DNA of 64,000 nt from Planctomycetaceae bacterium (GTDB lineage: Bacteria > Planctomycetota > Planctomycetia > Pirellulales > Pirellulaceae), in contig PAPJ01000012.1 in NCBI GenBank assembly GCA_002709045.1, positions 372,001-436,000 on the forward strand, in the 5' to 3' direction. The translations under genes and the position numbers were made by a program. Below the pieces are notes generated by a model that saw only the letters and a program-made list of their open reading frames with translations, was not told where the DNA came from and ran no database searches. Positions 44,642 through 53,330 of the stretch are shown here, piece by piece (position 1 is the stretch's first letter; the number at the start of each line of letters is the position of its first letter).

Positions 44642-44677
44642 AATGTTCAATCTACATTAGTGTGAATGCTGAACATT
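44642..44677 (-). terminator. Weak hairpin between thrS and infC
   Basis: Arms AATGTTCA and TGAACATT with a 20-base loop overlap the thrS stop. On the - strand they are followed by TTAAAG rather than a clean T-run. It could be a leaky terminator or a leader structure for infC. Confidence 0.3.
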
Positions 44678-46739
44678 AATATTCATTTTGAGCATCGCGT
44701 GAAACGAGTCCGGCACTGCCAGAGAATGTCTTGCGAACAAGTCGGTTTTCAATTTCATCCTGAAATTTGGCTAGAGCGTCGGTGACAGGCATTGCTCCTA
44801 AATCACCATCGATCCTGTCGCGAACGCTGACTTCACCATTTTCCATTTCCCGGCCACCCACAATTAGCATGTAGGGAATCAATTCAAGCTGTGCATCGCG
44901 AATCTTAGCACCAATTTTTTCCGCCCGGTAGTCACCGCTGACCCGCATTCCAGCTGCCTTTAATTGAGCTTCAACCTGACGGCCGTATTCTTCAAATTTC
45001 TGGCTGACAACGACAATACGAGCCTGTTCAGGCGCCAGCCAGAGAGGGAAGGCCCCAGCAAAGTGCTCGATTAAGACTCCAATAAATCTTTCCATAGAGC
45101 CAAATGGAGCCCGGTGAATCATCACAGGCCGGTGCGGCTGGTTGTCAGCACCGATGTAGGATAAGTTGAAACGGATTGGTAAGTTGTAGTCGACCTGAAC
45201 CGTCCCTAACTGCCATTTTCTACCGATACAATCATTAACAACAAAATCGATCTTCGGGCCATAGAATGCCGCTTCACCTTCTTCTTCGATAAACGGTTTT
45301 CCCAGAGTGGCTGCGGCACGACGGCAAGCGTCCTCGGCCTTATCCCAGTTTTCCTGATCGCCTACATATTTGTCAGAGTCTTTGTCACGCAGGCCGACAC
45401 GAACACTGTAATCCTCCATGCCGACCGAGGCAAAGACAATCTTTACTAACTCCAGACAGCCTTCCAGTTCTTCGGCAAGCTGGTCTTCTGTAATAAAAAG
45501 GTGAGCATCATCCTGTGTAAATCCACGCACTCTGGTGAGGCCGCCAATTTCACCGGATTGCTCCCAGCGGTAAACAGTTCCAAATTCAGCTAAACGAACT
45601 GGCAGATCTCTGTAACTTCTTTGTTGCGAATCGTAAATCTTTATATGGTGGGGACAGTTCATTGGCTTTAATAGATAGCCGTCGATTTCTCCTTCCGCCA
45701 GAGAGTTGGAAAGATCACTGCAACTACAACCCTCATCCGCCACCTTCTTCATGTAGTCACGGTTGATCAGGGCGGGATACTGGCTTTCCTGGTAATAAGG
45801 GAAGTGGCCGGAGGTCTTATAGAGATCGAGTTTCCCGATATGAGGAGTAAAAACCTGGTCGTAGCCCTGTCGCTGCAGGTGTGCTCCGATGAACTCCTGA
45901 AGCTTCTGTCTTACACAGGCACCTTTGGGCGTCCATAGTATTAAGCCCTGTCCCACCATGTCATCGATATGAAAAAGGCCAAGCTGTTTACCAAGAGTTC
46001 TGTGATCACGCCGTTTTGCTTCATCGATTCGCGTTAAATGTTCTTCCAGCCCGGCTTTATCAAAAAATGCTGTCGCATAGACTCGTTGCAGCTGCCTGTT
46101 TTCCGAGCTTCCTTTCCAATAGGCACCGGCGACACTCAGTAGTTTGTATGCACCAATGGCACCGACCGCTGGAATATGAGGGCCGCGACAAAGATCAATA
46201 AATTCCCCTTGTCGGTAAAACGAGAGTTGTTGGTGTTCTGTCAGACCGTCACGGATGTGTTCGACCTTATATTCCTGACCGAGTTCGTTGACGATATTGA
46301 GAGCTTCTTCACGGTCTGTCTCAATCCGCTCAAAAGGTTCGTTAGCCTTGATGATTTTCTTCATCTCAGCTTCGATCGCTTCAAAGTCCTCATCACTCAA
46401 CTTATGGTCTAAGTCAAAGTCGTAATAAAACCCGCCGTCGATTGTTGGGCCAAATGCCAACTGTACCCCGGGAAAGATTTTCATGATGGCGCGAGCCATG
46501 ACATGAGCGGCTGAGTGCCGCATCACCCCAAGTGCTTCGGGGTCTTTTTTAGTAAAGAGTTTCAAAGCGGCTTGGATGCCATCATTGATAACATGATCCA
46601 GGCCGACGATCTGTCCGTCCACTTCTGCCGCTAACGCTGCTTTAGCTAAACCAGGGCCAATATCAGCTGCGACCTGTCCCGGAGTTACTGCATTTTCATA
46701 TTCTTTTGTTGAACCATCAGGAAGTGTTATGGTTACCAT
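44676..46739 (-). CDS. thrS: Threonyl-tRNA synthetase
   Basis: A 687-residue class II synthetase with the full domain set. An N-terminal TGS domain begins MVTITLPDGSTKEYENAVTP. The editing domain carries the HxxxH of MRHSAAHVMARA. The catalytic core contains LKPMNCPHHIKIY with the zinc-binding cysteine and VRGFTQDDAHLF, and the anticodon-binding domain begins ARIVVVSQKFEEYG and contains YMLIVGGREMENGEVSVRDR. It charges tRNA-Thr and clears misattached serine. It is the first gene of the thrS-infC-rpmI-rplT-pheST cluster. No T-box or operator was recognised upstream. Confidence 0.97.
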   Translation of the reverse strand: MVTITLPDGSTKEYENAVTPGQVAADIGPGLAKAALAAEVDGQIVGLDHVINDGIQAALKLFTKKDPEALGVMRHSAAHVMARAIMKIFPGVQLAFGPTIDGGFYYDFDLDHKLSDEDFEAIEAEMKKIIKANEPFERIETDREEALNIVNELGQEYKVEHIRDGLTEHQQLSFYRQGEFIDLCRGPHIPAVGAIGAYKLLSVAGAYWKGSSENRQLQRVYATAFFDKAGLEEHLTRIDEAKRRDHRTLGKQLGLFHIDDMVGQGLILWTPKGACVRQKLQEFIGAHLQRQGYDQVFTPHIGKLDLYKTSGHFPYYQESQYPALINRDYMKKVADEGCSCSDLSNSLAEGEIDGYLLKPMNCPHHIKIYDSQQRSYRDLPVRLAEFGTVYRWEQSGEIGGLTRVRGFTQDDAHLFITEDQLAEELEGCLELVKIVFASVGMEDYSVRVGLRDKDSDKYVGDQENWDKAEDACRRAAATLGKPFIEEEGEAAFYGPKIDFVVNDCIGRKWQLGTVQVDYNLPIRFNLSYIGADNQPHRPVMIHRAPFGSMERFIGVLIEHFAGAFPLWLAPEQARIVVVSQKFEEYGRQVEAQLKAAGMRVSGDYRAEKIGAKIRDAQLELIPYMLIVGGREMENGEVSVRDRIDGDLGAMPVTDALAKFQDEIENRLVRKTFSGSAGLVSRDAQNEY

Positions 46740-46994
46740 TTTTACTCGATCTAAGGTGGAAGTTATCTGAATCAGACGCTCATCGCTACAAAGGATGAAC
46801 TTACAATTTAAGCCTTAATTCAACGTATGGCGGTAAGTATAGTAGCGGCTTCAAAACAGCAGAAGACCGAAAATGGGATTATTGCATCGGGGTATAAAAG
46901 TTCTTCTCTATGCTGCCATAGGCAAATCCCGAAACAGGATCCATGGACTATACTGAAACGATAATCAAATCGATTGCTGGCCGAGACTTTAGAC

Positions 46995-47531
46995 ATGTCA
47001 TTAAAAACCATTACCGTGGAAGAACTAAAATCAAAACAGGAAGTAGATAGTGCCCTGCAGCTTATCGATGTCCGCACACCGGCTGAATACGCAGCAGTCC
47101 ACGTTCGTTTTGCAGAAAACGTTCCACTCGATGAGCTTGATGCTAATGCAATTCAACAAGCACGCCAGTTACCGGATCATCCGCTTTATGTGATCTGTAA
47201 GATGGGCGGCCGGAGTGCCAAGGCATGTCAAAAGTTTATCGATGTTGGCATTGAAAATGTGATTAATGTGACCGGGGGAACAGATGCCTGGGTGCAGGCA
47301 GGATATGATGCTTCCCGCAGCGGAAAGAAAGTCATGGCATTGGACAGGCAGGTCAGGATCTCAGCGGGAATGCTGGTGGTGGCAGGTGTTGTTCTTTCAG
47401 CCACCATGCAGCCAGTTTGGGTAGGACAGGCAGTAGCCGGTGCGATCGGGGCAGGCTTAGTTTTTTCCGGACTTACCGATACATGTGGCATGGGAGCAGT
47501 GCTTAGTAAAATGCCATGGAATAAGTCTTAG
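46995..47531 (+). CDS. Membrane-anchored rhodanese (YgaP-like)
   Basis: About 178 residues from ATG 46995 (a TTG seven codons upstream is less likely). The N-terminal rhodanese domain has ALQLIDVRTPAEYAAVHVRF and the active-site loop ICKMGGRS with catalytic C68, then NVINVTGGTDAWVQAGY. The C-terminal part is two membrane helices of DUF2892 type (ISAGMLVVAGVVLSATM and AGAIGAGLVFSGLTDTCGMG). The layout matches E. coli YgaP, an inner-membrane sulfurtransferase that transfers sulfane sulfur. About 255 bases upstream hold no gene and contain the divergent promoters with thrS. A small lipoprotein gene follows after 34 bases. Confidence 0.88.
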   Translation: MSLKTITVEELKSKQEVDSALQLIDVRTPAEYAAVHVRFAENVPLDELDANAIQQARQLPDHPLYVICKMGGRSAKACQKFIDVGIENVINVTGGTDAWVQAGYDASRSGKKVMALDRQVRISAGMLVVAGVVLSATMQPVWVGQAVAGAIGAGLVFSGLTDTCGMGAVLSKMPWNKS

Positions 47532-47565
47532 CTATCCACAGAATTCAAATTAAAGGAAATAAGTT

Positions 47566-47772
47566 ATGAAGAGGTTTCTTTTATTATTTGCCCTGCTTGG
47601 CGTTTTTGGGTGTACCAGTCAGGAAGCTGCAGAAGTGCAGACCGGTATTGAAAGACAACCAAATAGTGCTTCTAGTCCGGCTGATGCAGTCAGCAATATT
47701 AAGAACAATGTACAGGGCACACTTGATCAAATTAAAGCTCGTGATGAATATCAGCAGGAGCTTGCAAAGTAA
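47566..47772 (+). CDS. Small lipoprotein of unknown function
   Basis: A 68-residue protein with a lipoprotein signal: MKRFLLLFALLGVFGC, where LGVFGC is the lipobox and C16 would be lipidated. The mature part is hydrophilic and rich in Q, E, N and A, with a helix-prone end (DAVSNIKNNVQGTLDQIKAR). An AAAGGAAA ribosome site lies eight bases before the ATG. It follows the rhodanese gene closely and converges with the symporter gene, only ten bases apart. I do not recognise the family; the signal and ribosome site make it a real gene. Confidence 0.75.
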   Translation: MKRFLLLFALLGVFGCTSQEAAEVQTGIERQPNSASSPADAVSNIKNNVQGTLDQIKARDEYQQELAK

Positions 47773-47782
47773 GGCATCATCG

Positions 47783-49513
47783 CTATTGCGGTATATCTGT
47801 TCTGGATGTTGATTGTCGGTCGATAAATATGTTAAGGAGATACCCGACTGAAAGGTTTGCCGTCAGAGCAAACGGACCAATCCACTGAAAGCTGATATTG
47901 TGGTAACCCAATTCGTCACCAAAGGCCAAATATAATGCTGTACAGATTCCAACCATTGTTGCAATCGCAACAGCCAGGGGATTTGGTTTTTTGAAATAGA
48001 GTGCATATATGAATAAACCAAAGATTGGGGTGGTAAGTAGATTTACAGCACTGGCGGTTACTTCCATAATGTTTCCGTCAATAAATTCAGTTAATGCACT
48101 GCCAAATACTACGAGAATTCCTACGAGTACGGCGATGATTCTGGCCATCAGCAGTTGCTGTTGTTCTGAAAGTTTGTTGACCCGTTTTCGCTCAACGAAG
48201 TCTGTTGAGATAACAGCAGTAATCGAGTTAACGCCGGAATCCAGACTCGACATAGCTGCTGCGAACATCGCGGCAATCACCAACCCCGTAAGTCCCGCTG
48301 GCAGTCCATGGGCAATGAAGTGTGGAAAATACTGATCAGCCTTGAGTTGCAGACGATTGCTGTAATTAATACTGGCTTCAGCATCTTTATCAGACCATCC
48401 TAGAAAGTGCTGAGCGTCCTGGGTAGTTGGTTTTTTGCCATGATTACCGATAAACACCTTTTCAAAATCCTGGAATTCTTCAATAGTTCCGGATGCCAGT
48501 TCAGGAACAGCGGGCGCTGTTTTTTTATAGTGTGCTAAAAGAGCAATACCTACAAAACAGAGGGTAATCCCGACAATAACACTAACTCCCAATTGCCAGA
48601 TGACAGCTTGACGGGCTCCTTTGGCATCTTTAGTTGCCATAAATCGCTGAACGGTGGTTTGATCACTTCCCAGTGTGGCAACATACCAAATAACGCCGGT
48701 CAATATCGAACCAAACCACGTCACTCGTTCCGTGAGGTTGGGAGGAAAGATTGGCTGGTCATCCCATTCGTCAGGCCATTCTGTTGGGATCCAGCCGAAT
48801 CCACCGAAGTCAATAGTAATGATAATTAGTACGGTGACGGCGCCACCATAGAGCAGTATCGTTTGCATCGCATCAGTAATTACGACTGCCTGAAGGCCAC
48901 CTAAGGATGTATAGATGATTGCCACCAGCCCGATAAGCGCTACTACTAATAAGCTCCAGCCTTGATCAATGTCAAGCATTGTGATCATGGCATCTCCCGC
49001 TGCCTTTAAGAGAACAGCCATCCAGATCAGTCGGAGCGTAATAAACATGATTCCACCACTAAGTCGAAAGCCCAGCCCCAACTTTTCTTCCAGTAGTTCA
49101 TAGGCGCTGGTAACACGGTAATTCATGTATTTCGGAAGCATAATGATTCCGAAAATGATAAAGATAAGCGGATGCCCCAGCAGCCCGACAAAGTGCACTG
49201 GCCCTTTGCCGGCAGCCTCCCCGGGCATGCCAAGATAGGAGATGGTGCTTAGCAGGGTCGCGAATAATGAAATCCCAATCAGTATTGAGTTCATATTTCC
49301 GCCGCCTGTGAAATAGTCGGCACGACTCTTTTGACGTTTAGAGATAAAGTATCCGAGATAGATTGTGCCTAAGATGTAAATCCCAAGCACTCCGTAGTCC
49401 ACAGCCCCCACTCCACCCCGCTGACTTTCATCAGCCAGTAGCATTCCGGGCAAAGCCAGTGTTGTCAGCAGAGTCATTACAGCCAATAGGAGGTTACGCA
49501 TTGAGACGTTCAT
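47783..49513 (-). CDS. Sodium:solute symporter family transporter (SSS)
   Basis: A 576-residue membrane protein with an apparent signal or first helix, then the SSS pattern: GAVDYGVLGIYILGTIYLGY, RADYFTGGGNMNSILIGISL, YLGMPGEAAGKG and FAAAMSSLDSGVNSITAVIS. That last stretch contains the sodium-site serines of the eighth helix. It would use the sodium gradient to import a sugar, sugar acid, amino acid or similar solute; the substrate cannot be read. ATG 49513 overlaps the stop of the 54-residue gene just upstream (ATGA), so its translation is probably coupled to that gene. A hydrophilic loop around residues 345-400 is larger than usual. Confidence 0.93.
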   Translation of the reverse strand: MNVSMRNLLLAVMTLLTTLALPGMLLADESQRGGVGAVDYGVLGIYILGTIYLGYFISKRQKSRADYFTGGGNMNSILIGISLFATLLSTISYLGMPGEAAGKGPVHFVGLLGHPLIFIIFGIIMLPKYMNYRVTSAYELLEEKLGLGFRLSGGIMFITLRLIWMAVLLKAAGDAMITMLDIDQGWSLLVVALIGLVAIIYTSLGGLQAVVITDAMQTILLYGGAVTVLIIITIDFGGFGWIPTEWPDEWDDQPIFPPNLTERVTWFGSILTGVIWYVATLGSDQTTVQRFMATKDAKGARQAVIWQLGVSVIVGITLCFVGIALLAHYKKTAPAVPELASGTIEEFQDFEKVFIGNHGKKPTTQDAQHFLGWSDKDAEASINYSNRLQLKADQYFPHFIAHGLPAGLTGLVIAAMFAAAMSSLDSGVNSITAVISTDFVERKRVNKLSEQQQLLMARIIAVLVGILVVFGSALTEFIDGNIMEVTASAVNLLTTPIFGLFIYALYFKKPNPLAVAIATMVGICTALYLAFGDELGYHNISFQWIGPFALTANLSVGYLLNIFIDRQSTSRTDIPQ

Positions 49514-49674
49514 TCCTCTTCTTCCTCATCCCGTTCGATAGCACCTTTCTCGTAGTCCCAGATGGCATTGGATAGTTTACTGCGAGTTATTGCACGGCCA
49601 GATTCAAATTCCTGATTGATTACATTCACCAGATAATTCAATAGTTTGTTGTCGATCGTTACGCTACGCAACAT
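49510..49674 (-). CDS. Small 54-residue protein translationally coupled to the symporter
   Basis: A short frame on the - strand starts at ATG 49674, with a GGGAGA ribosome site eight bases upstream. It encodes 54 residues: MLRSVTIDNKLLNYLVNVIN, a middle FESGRAITRSKLSNAIWDYE, and an acidic end of five consecutive glutamates. Its TGA overlaps the symporter ATG as ATGA, the usual sign of coupled translation. The SVTIDNKLLNYL start is vaguely like ribbon-helix-helix proteins, but that is only an impression. It could be a regulator or a small accessory subunit of the transporter. The ribosome site and the coupling argue for a real gene. Confidence 0.72.
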   Translation of the reverse strand: MLRSVTIDNKLLNYLVNVINQEFESGRAITRSKLSNAIWDYEKGAIERDEEEEE

Positions 49675-49848
49675 GGGTGTTCTCCCGCGGGAATTTAAAG
49701 CTTCTTATAGTTGATGGAACAGACGACAGTTTTCTAAAGTGCGCTAGCATCGTGTGTTTATCCTACTACTATTTGTAAGCCTACATGGTACGATATCCCT
49801 CAATGATATGAAGTTCTCGATTTAAGTCCAAATCAGAGGTGAATTGAC

Positions 49849-50616
49849 GTGCGTCGAAGTAAGACAGTAGAGAAATTAAAGAACAATGAATTGATTAAAA
49901 TCTGCGGGTTGGGGCACTTTCTTCCGTTCTATGTTGCACATGCAGCTAAATCCGGATTTGATGCGATTTGGCTTGATTCTGAACATCGTGCCTGGAACCC
50001 GCGCGAACTGCAGGCCATCATGGCTTATTGCCATCAGTATGATATTGACTGCATGTTACGCCCGGCTTCCATTGATAAGGTCAGCCTATACCGTCATCTG
50101 GAGGACGGGGCCGCTGGCATGCTTGTACCTCATGTGAATAATGTTGAGCGAGCGACTTATCTGCGTGATTGTTTAAAGTTCCCACCTTTGGGCGATCGGG
50201 GCATCGATGGGGTTGGACAGGATAACGGATTTGAATTTTCTGACTCGATTGAATATGCTTCTCAAGCCAATGATAACACCTTTCTAATTTGTCAGCTTGA
50301 GACCGCAGAAGCTCTCGAAAATGCTGAACAGATCATAGCAACCGATGGCGTTGACGGAGTTTTTGTAGGTCCCGGAGACTTGCAACTGCGTATCACAAAA
50401 AACGAACTTGATTTCACCCTGGAAGAAGCAATTGAAAAGGTGGCCGTCCTCTGCAAACAGTACGGCAAAGCCTGGGGAATGCCGGTCGGCAATGTTGAAA
50501 CCGGTAAGAAGCGATATCAGCAAGGTGCGCGTTTGATTGCTTATGCGGGCGAATTCGTTGCTTTGGTAAACATGTTAAATCAGAATTCCGCTGGTCTGGA
50601 CGAAATGACTAGCTAG
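49849..50616 (+). CDS. HpcH/HpaI aldolase family protein
   Basis: A 255-residue class II pyruvate-type aldolase, relative of HpaI and 2-dehydro-3-deoxyglucarate aldolase. Signatures are AAKSGFDAIWLDSEHRAW, with the D and E-H of the active site, DCMLRPASIDKVSLYRHLED with the substrate-binding arginine, AAGMLVPHVNNVE, and TDGVDGVFVGPGDLQLR. The enzyme cleaves 2-keto-3-deoxy sugar acids to pyruvate or tartronate semialdehyde and an aldehyde, a common last step of sugar-acid breakdown. The start is GTG 49849, with AGAGGTG eight bases upstream. It lies divergent from the symporter and before a SUMF1-like gene. Confidence 0.88.
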   Translation: MRRSKTVEKLKNNELIKICGLGHFLPFYVAHAAKSGFDAIWLDSEHRAWNPRELQAIMAYCHQYDIDCMLRPASIDKVSLYRHLEDGAAGMLVPHVNNVERATYLRDCLKFPPLGDRGIDGVGQDNGFEFSDSIEYASQANDNTFLICQLETAEALENAEQIIATDGVDGVFVGPGDLQLRITKNELDFTLEEAIEKVAVLCKQYGKAWGMPVGNVETGKKRYQQGARLIAYAGEFVALVNMLNQNSAGLDEMTS

Positions 50617-50720
50617 ACAGGTCTAGGCCAATTCGCACAGTTGGAATACGCGTCTATAATGGATAGGGTCAGAATAGATCGTTTAAGTTTCTTTCAACTA
50701 TAAAAATTGGTTCTACAGAT

Positions 50721-51788
50721 ATGAAACCCGTTTGTTGTTTAGTGTTTGGCTGTTTGTTAGCTACATCAGTAGCTCAGGCTCAGCCAGACCACCCTGCTCC
50801 GATCAAGATTCCTGAAAGTGAAGCTTCATCAGAAAAAGAGATGAAGCCATATTCGGAAGTCGTTGAGCATACTCGCAATAAAATTGAGATGCTGCCGATT
50901 TCAAGTGGTAAATTCATCATGGGCAGTCCGGATGATGAAGAAGGACGTGTTGAGGATGAAGGTCCTCGGCATGAAATTCAAATTAAACCATTCTGGATGG
51001 GTAAAACGGAGATTACCTGGGATGTATACGAAGTTTGGATGTCAGATATCGATATCCAGATTCGCAAGGTTTATGGTCGTGCAGCTAATGAGCGTGATAA
51101 GCTTGCCGAGCCGTTAACAATTTCAAAACCTACTGCACCTTATACTGATATGACTTTTGGTATGGGCAAGCGCGGCTATCCAGCGATTAGCATGACACAA
51201 CATGCCGCTCGGACTTTTTGTAAGTGGCTTTCGGCCAAGACCGGTCGTTATTATCGTTTGCCAACAGAAGCGGAATGGGAGTACGCATGTCGGGCAGGAA
51301 CCACTACACGTTATAGCTGGGGTGATGATGCTTCCAAGATTGCCGATTACGCCTGGTACTATGAAAACTCGAATGACAAATACCAGAAGGTTGGCAAAAA
51401 ACTTCCAAATCCCTGGGGACTGCATGATATGCATGGCAATGTTGCTGAATGGGTTCTTGATCAGTACGACACTGAGTTTTATGGACAAACCAAATCCGGC
51501 GCTCTCAATCCGGTCAACGTGCCATTGAAATTGTATCCACGTGTTGTGCGCGGTGGTAGCTGGCTAGATGACGCAGAGCTTTTGCGAAGTGCAGCGCGTT
51601 TTGGTTCCACCGGAGAATGGAAGGATCAGGATCCACAGGAACCTCAGAGTATCTGGTATCACACAGATGCCCTGCATGTCGGGTTGCGTATCGTACGGCC
51701 GCTGGAATCGCCGGGCAAACAGGAGCTTGATGAAATCTGGAACAAAGCCCTGCCCCTTCAGTTCGATAAAGACAATCCTAAAGAATAA
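50721..51788 (+). CDS. Exported SUMF1/FGE-fold protein without FGE cysteine pair
   Basis: A 355-residue protein with a signal peptide (MKPVCCLVFGCLLATSVAQA then QPD). FGE-sulfatase fold markers are MLPISSGKFIMGSPDDEEGR, KPFWMGKTEITWDVYEVWMS, YRLPTEAEWEYACRAGTTTR, GLHDMHGNVAEWVLD and RVVRGGSW. After RGGSW there is LDDAELLRSAARF, with none of the catalytic cysteines, so sulfatase maturation is unlikely. It may be a structural or ligand-binding protein, as is frequent in planctomycetes. It precedes a Tat-exported oxidoreductase by about 100 bases, repeating the SUMF1-Gfo pairing seen at 25134-27263. Confidence 0.9.
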   Translation: MKPVCCLVFGCLLATSVAQAQPDHPAPIKIPESEASSEKEMKPYSEVVEHTRNKIEMLPISSGKFIMGSPDDEEGRVEDEGPRHEIQIKPFWMGKTEITWDVYEVWMSDIDIQIRKVYGRAANERDKLAEPLTISKPTAPYTDMTFGMGKRGYPAISMTQHAARTFCKWLSAKTGRYYRLPTEAEWEYACRAGTTTRYSWGDDASKIADYAWYYENSNDKYQKVGKKLPNPWGLHDMHGNVAEWVLDQYDTEFYGQTKSGALNPVNVPLKLYPRVVRGGSWLDDAELLRSAARFGSTGEWKDQDPQEPQSIWYHTDALHVGLRIVRPLESPGKQELDEIWNKALPLQFDKDNPKE

Positions 51789-51892
51789 AGCGAGTTCCCT
51801 TTTTGTCTCTTGTGGAAATGAGTATTTCATTGGTTTAAGATTGAGGAATTCATCAAATCAATTATTTAATTAATCAGGCAAGGAATTATACG

Positions 51893-53251
51893 ATGAGCGA
51901 GAGTAATAATTCGCGACGTGACTTTCTAAAAAAATCCAGTGCCGTTGCTGCAGCAACGGGAATTCTCTCGGCGGTGCAGCCGGTTCATGCGGCAGTAGAC
52001 GGAACAATTCAGGTTGCTTTGATCGGTTGTGGTGGTCGTGGAACGGGAGCAGCATTAAATGCTCTTAGCGTTCCGGAAGAAAATATTAAGTTGGTTGCAA
52101 TGGGCGATATTTTTGAAAATCGTCAGAAGGCCAGCTATGAAAGTTTGGTACGAAAATTTCCTAAGACAGTGGATGTACCGGATGAAAATAAATTTATCGG
52201 TTTTGATGCATATAAGAAAGCAATGGATTGCCTGAATCCTGGCGATGTTGTCATCCTGACAACGCCTCCTGCTTTCCGCTGGCTCCATTTTGGCTACGCG
52301 ATTGAGAAAGGCCTGAATGTCTTTATGGAAAAACCGGTTACTGTTGACGGTCCGGGATCCAAGAAGATGTTCGATTTGGCTGAGAAAGCAACAGAGAAGA
52401 ATTTGAAAGTGGCTGTTGGTTTGATGTGCCGTCACTGTGATGCCCGCAACGAACTGTATGATCGCATCCAAAATGGTGAAATTGGTGAGGTCAACATGCT
52501 TCGGGCCTATCGTATGGCAGGCCCTACCGGTTATGCTGCCGTGCCTCCCAAGCCGGAAGGTATTTCTGACCTAATGTATCAGATCAAAAATTTCCACGGT
52601 TTCTTGTGGTTAAGCGGCGGAGCAGTATCTGACTTCCTGATTCACAATATTGATGAAATGTGCTGGATGAAAGACGCCTGGCCGGTTTCAGCCAAGGCGT
52701 CTGGTGGACGTCACTACCGAGGTGATAATATCGATCAGAACTTTGATTCCTATGCAATCGAATATACTTTTGAGGATGGTACGAAGGCATTTATGAATGG
52801 CCGTACGATCCCGGGGTGTCATAACGAATTTGCCGGCTATGCTCATGGTTCGAAAGGAATCGCTGTGATTTCTCAATCCGGTCACGCACCATCGAAAGCT
52901 CGGATCTATAACGGCCATGTGATGACCAAGGAGAATCTGGCATGGCAATGGGATAAGGCTGAGCCGAACCCGTATCAACTTGAATGGAACCACTATATTG
53001 ACGCTATTCGTAACGACTTGGAATATAACGAAGCTCCGCGCGGTACGATGGCCAGTCTGGTTACGTCGATGGGCCGTTTGGCTGCTCATACCGGACAGGA
53101 TGTTACGGTAGATGACATGCTGAATCATGAAGCTGATTTTGGGGACGGGATAGAAAACCTCACACTCGATGGGGATTCAGTTCTTCTGCCGTTTGATGAC
53201 GGCAATTACCCGGTGCCTCAGCCAGGTTTGAATCCGGACTTCGAATATTAA
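51893..53251 (+). CDS. Gfo/Idh/MocA family oxidoreductase with Tat signal
   Basis: A 452-residue protein with an excellent twin-arginine motif (SRRDFLKKSSAVAAATGILS). The Rossmann loop ALIGCGGRGTG is canonical, NVFMEKPVT is the EKP block, and LSGGAVSDFLIHNIDEMCWM carries the conserved C-terminal-domain residues near the active site. It should be exported with bound NAD(P) and act on a sugar-like substrate. A strong terminator follows within 20 bases. It shares the family and the SUMF1 neighbour with the 25134-26417 gene but differs clearly in sequence. Confidence 0.93.
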   Translation: MSESNNSRRDFLKKSSAVAAATGILSAVQPVHAAVDGTIQVALIGCGGRGTGAALNALSVPEENIKLVAMGDIFENRQKASYESLVRKFPKTVDVPDENKFIGFDAYKKAMDCLNPGDVVILTTPPAFRWLHFGYAIEKGLNVFMEKPVTVDGPGSKKMFDLAEKATEKNLKVAVGLMCRHCDARNELYDRIQNGEIGEVNMLRAYRMAGPTGYAAVPPKPEGISDLMYQIKNFHGFLWLSGGAVSDFLIHNIDEMCWMKDAWPVSAKASGGRHYRGDNIDQNFDSYAIEYTFEDGTKAFMNGRTIPGCHNEFAGYAHGSKGIAVISQSGHAPSKARIYNGHVMTKENLAWQWDKAEPNPYQLEWNHYIDAIRNDLEYNEAPRGTMASLVTSMGRLAAHTGQDVTVDDMLNHEADFGDGIENLTLDGDSVLLPFDDGNYPVPQPGLNPDFEY

Positions 53252-53269
53252 TCGACAGCAAAATAAAAG

Positions 53270-53309
53270 ACCGCTCTGACTGTGCTAAAGTGAACCAGAG
53301 CGGTTTTTT
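53270..53309 (+). terminator. Rho-independent terminator
   Basis: Perfect arms ACCGCTCTG and CAGAGCGGT with a 17-base loop are followed by TTTTTTA. It lies 18 bases after the oxidoreductase stop and 22 bases from the convergent DUF1501 gene. On the - strand the hairpin is followed by TCTTTTATTTT, so it may serve both genes. Confidence 0.92.
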
Positions 53310-53330
53310 ATGCGCTCCGCTTGCTCGTTG

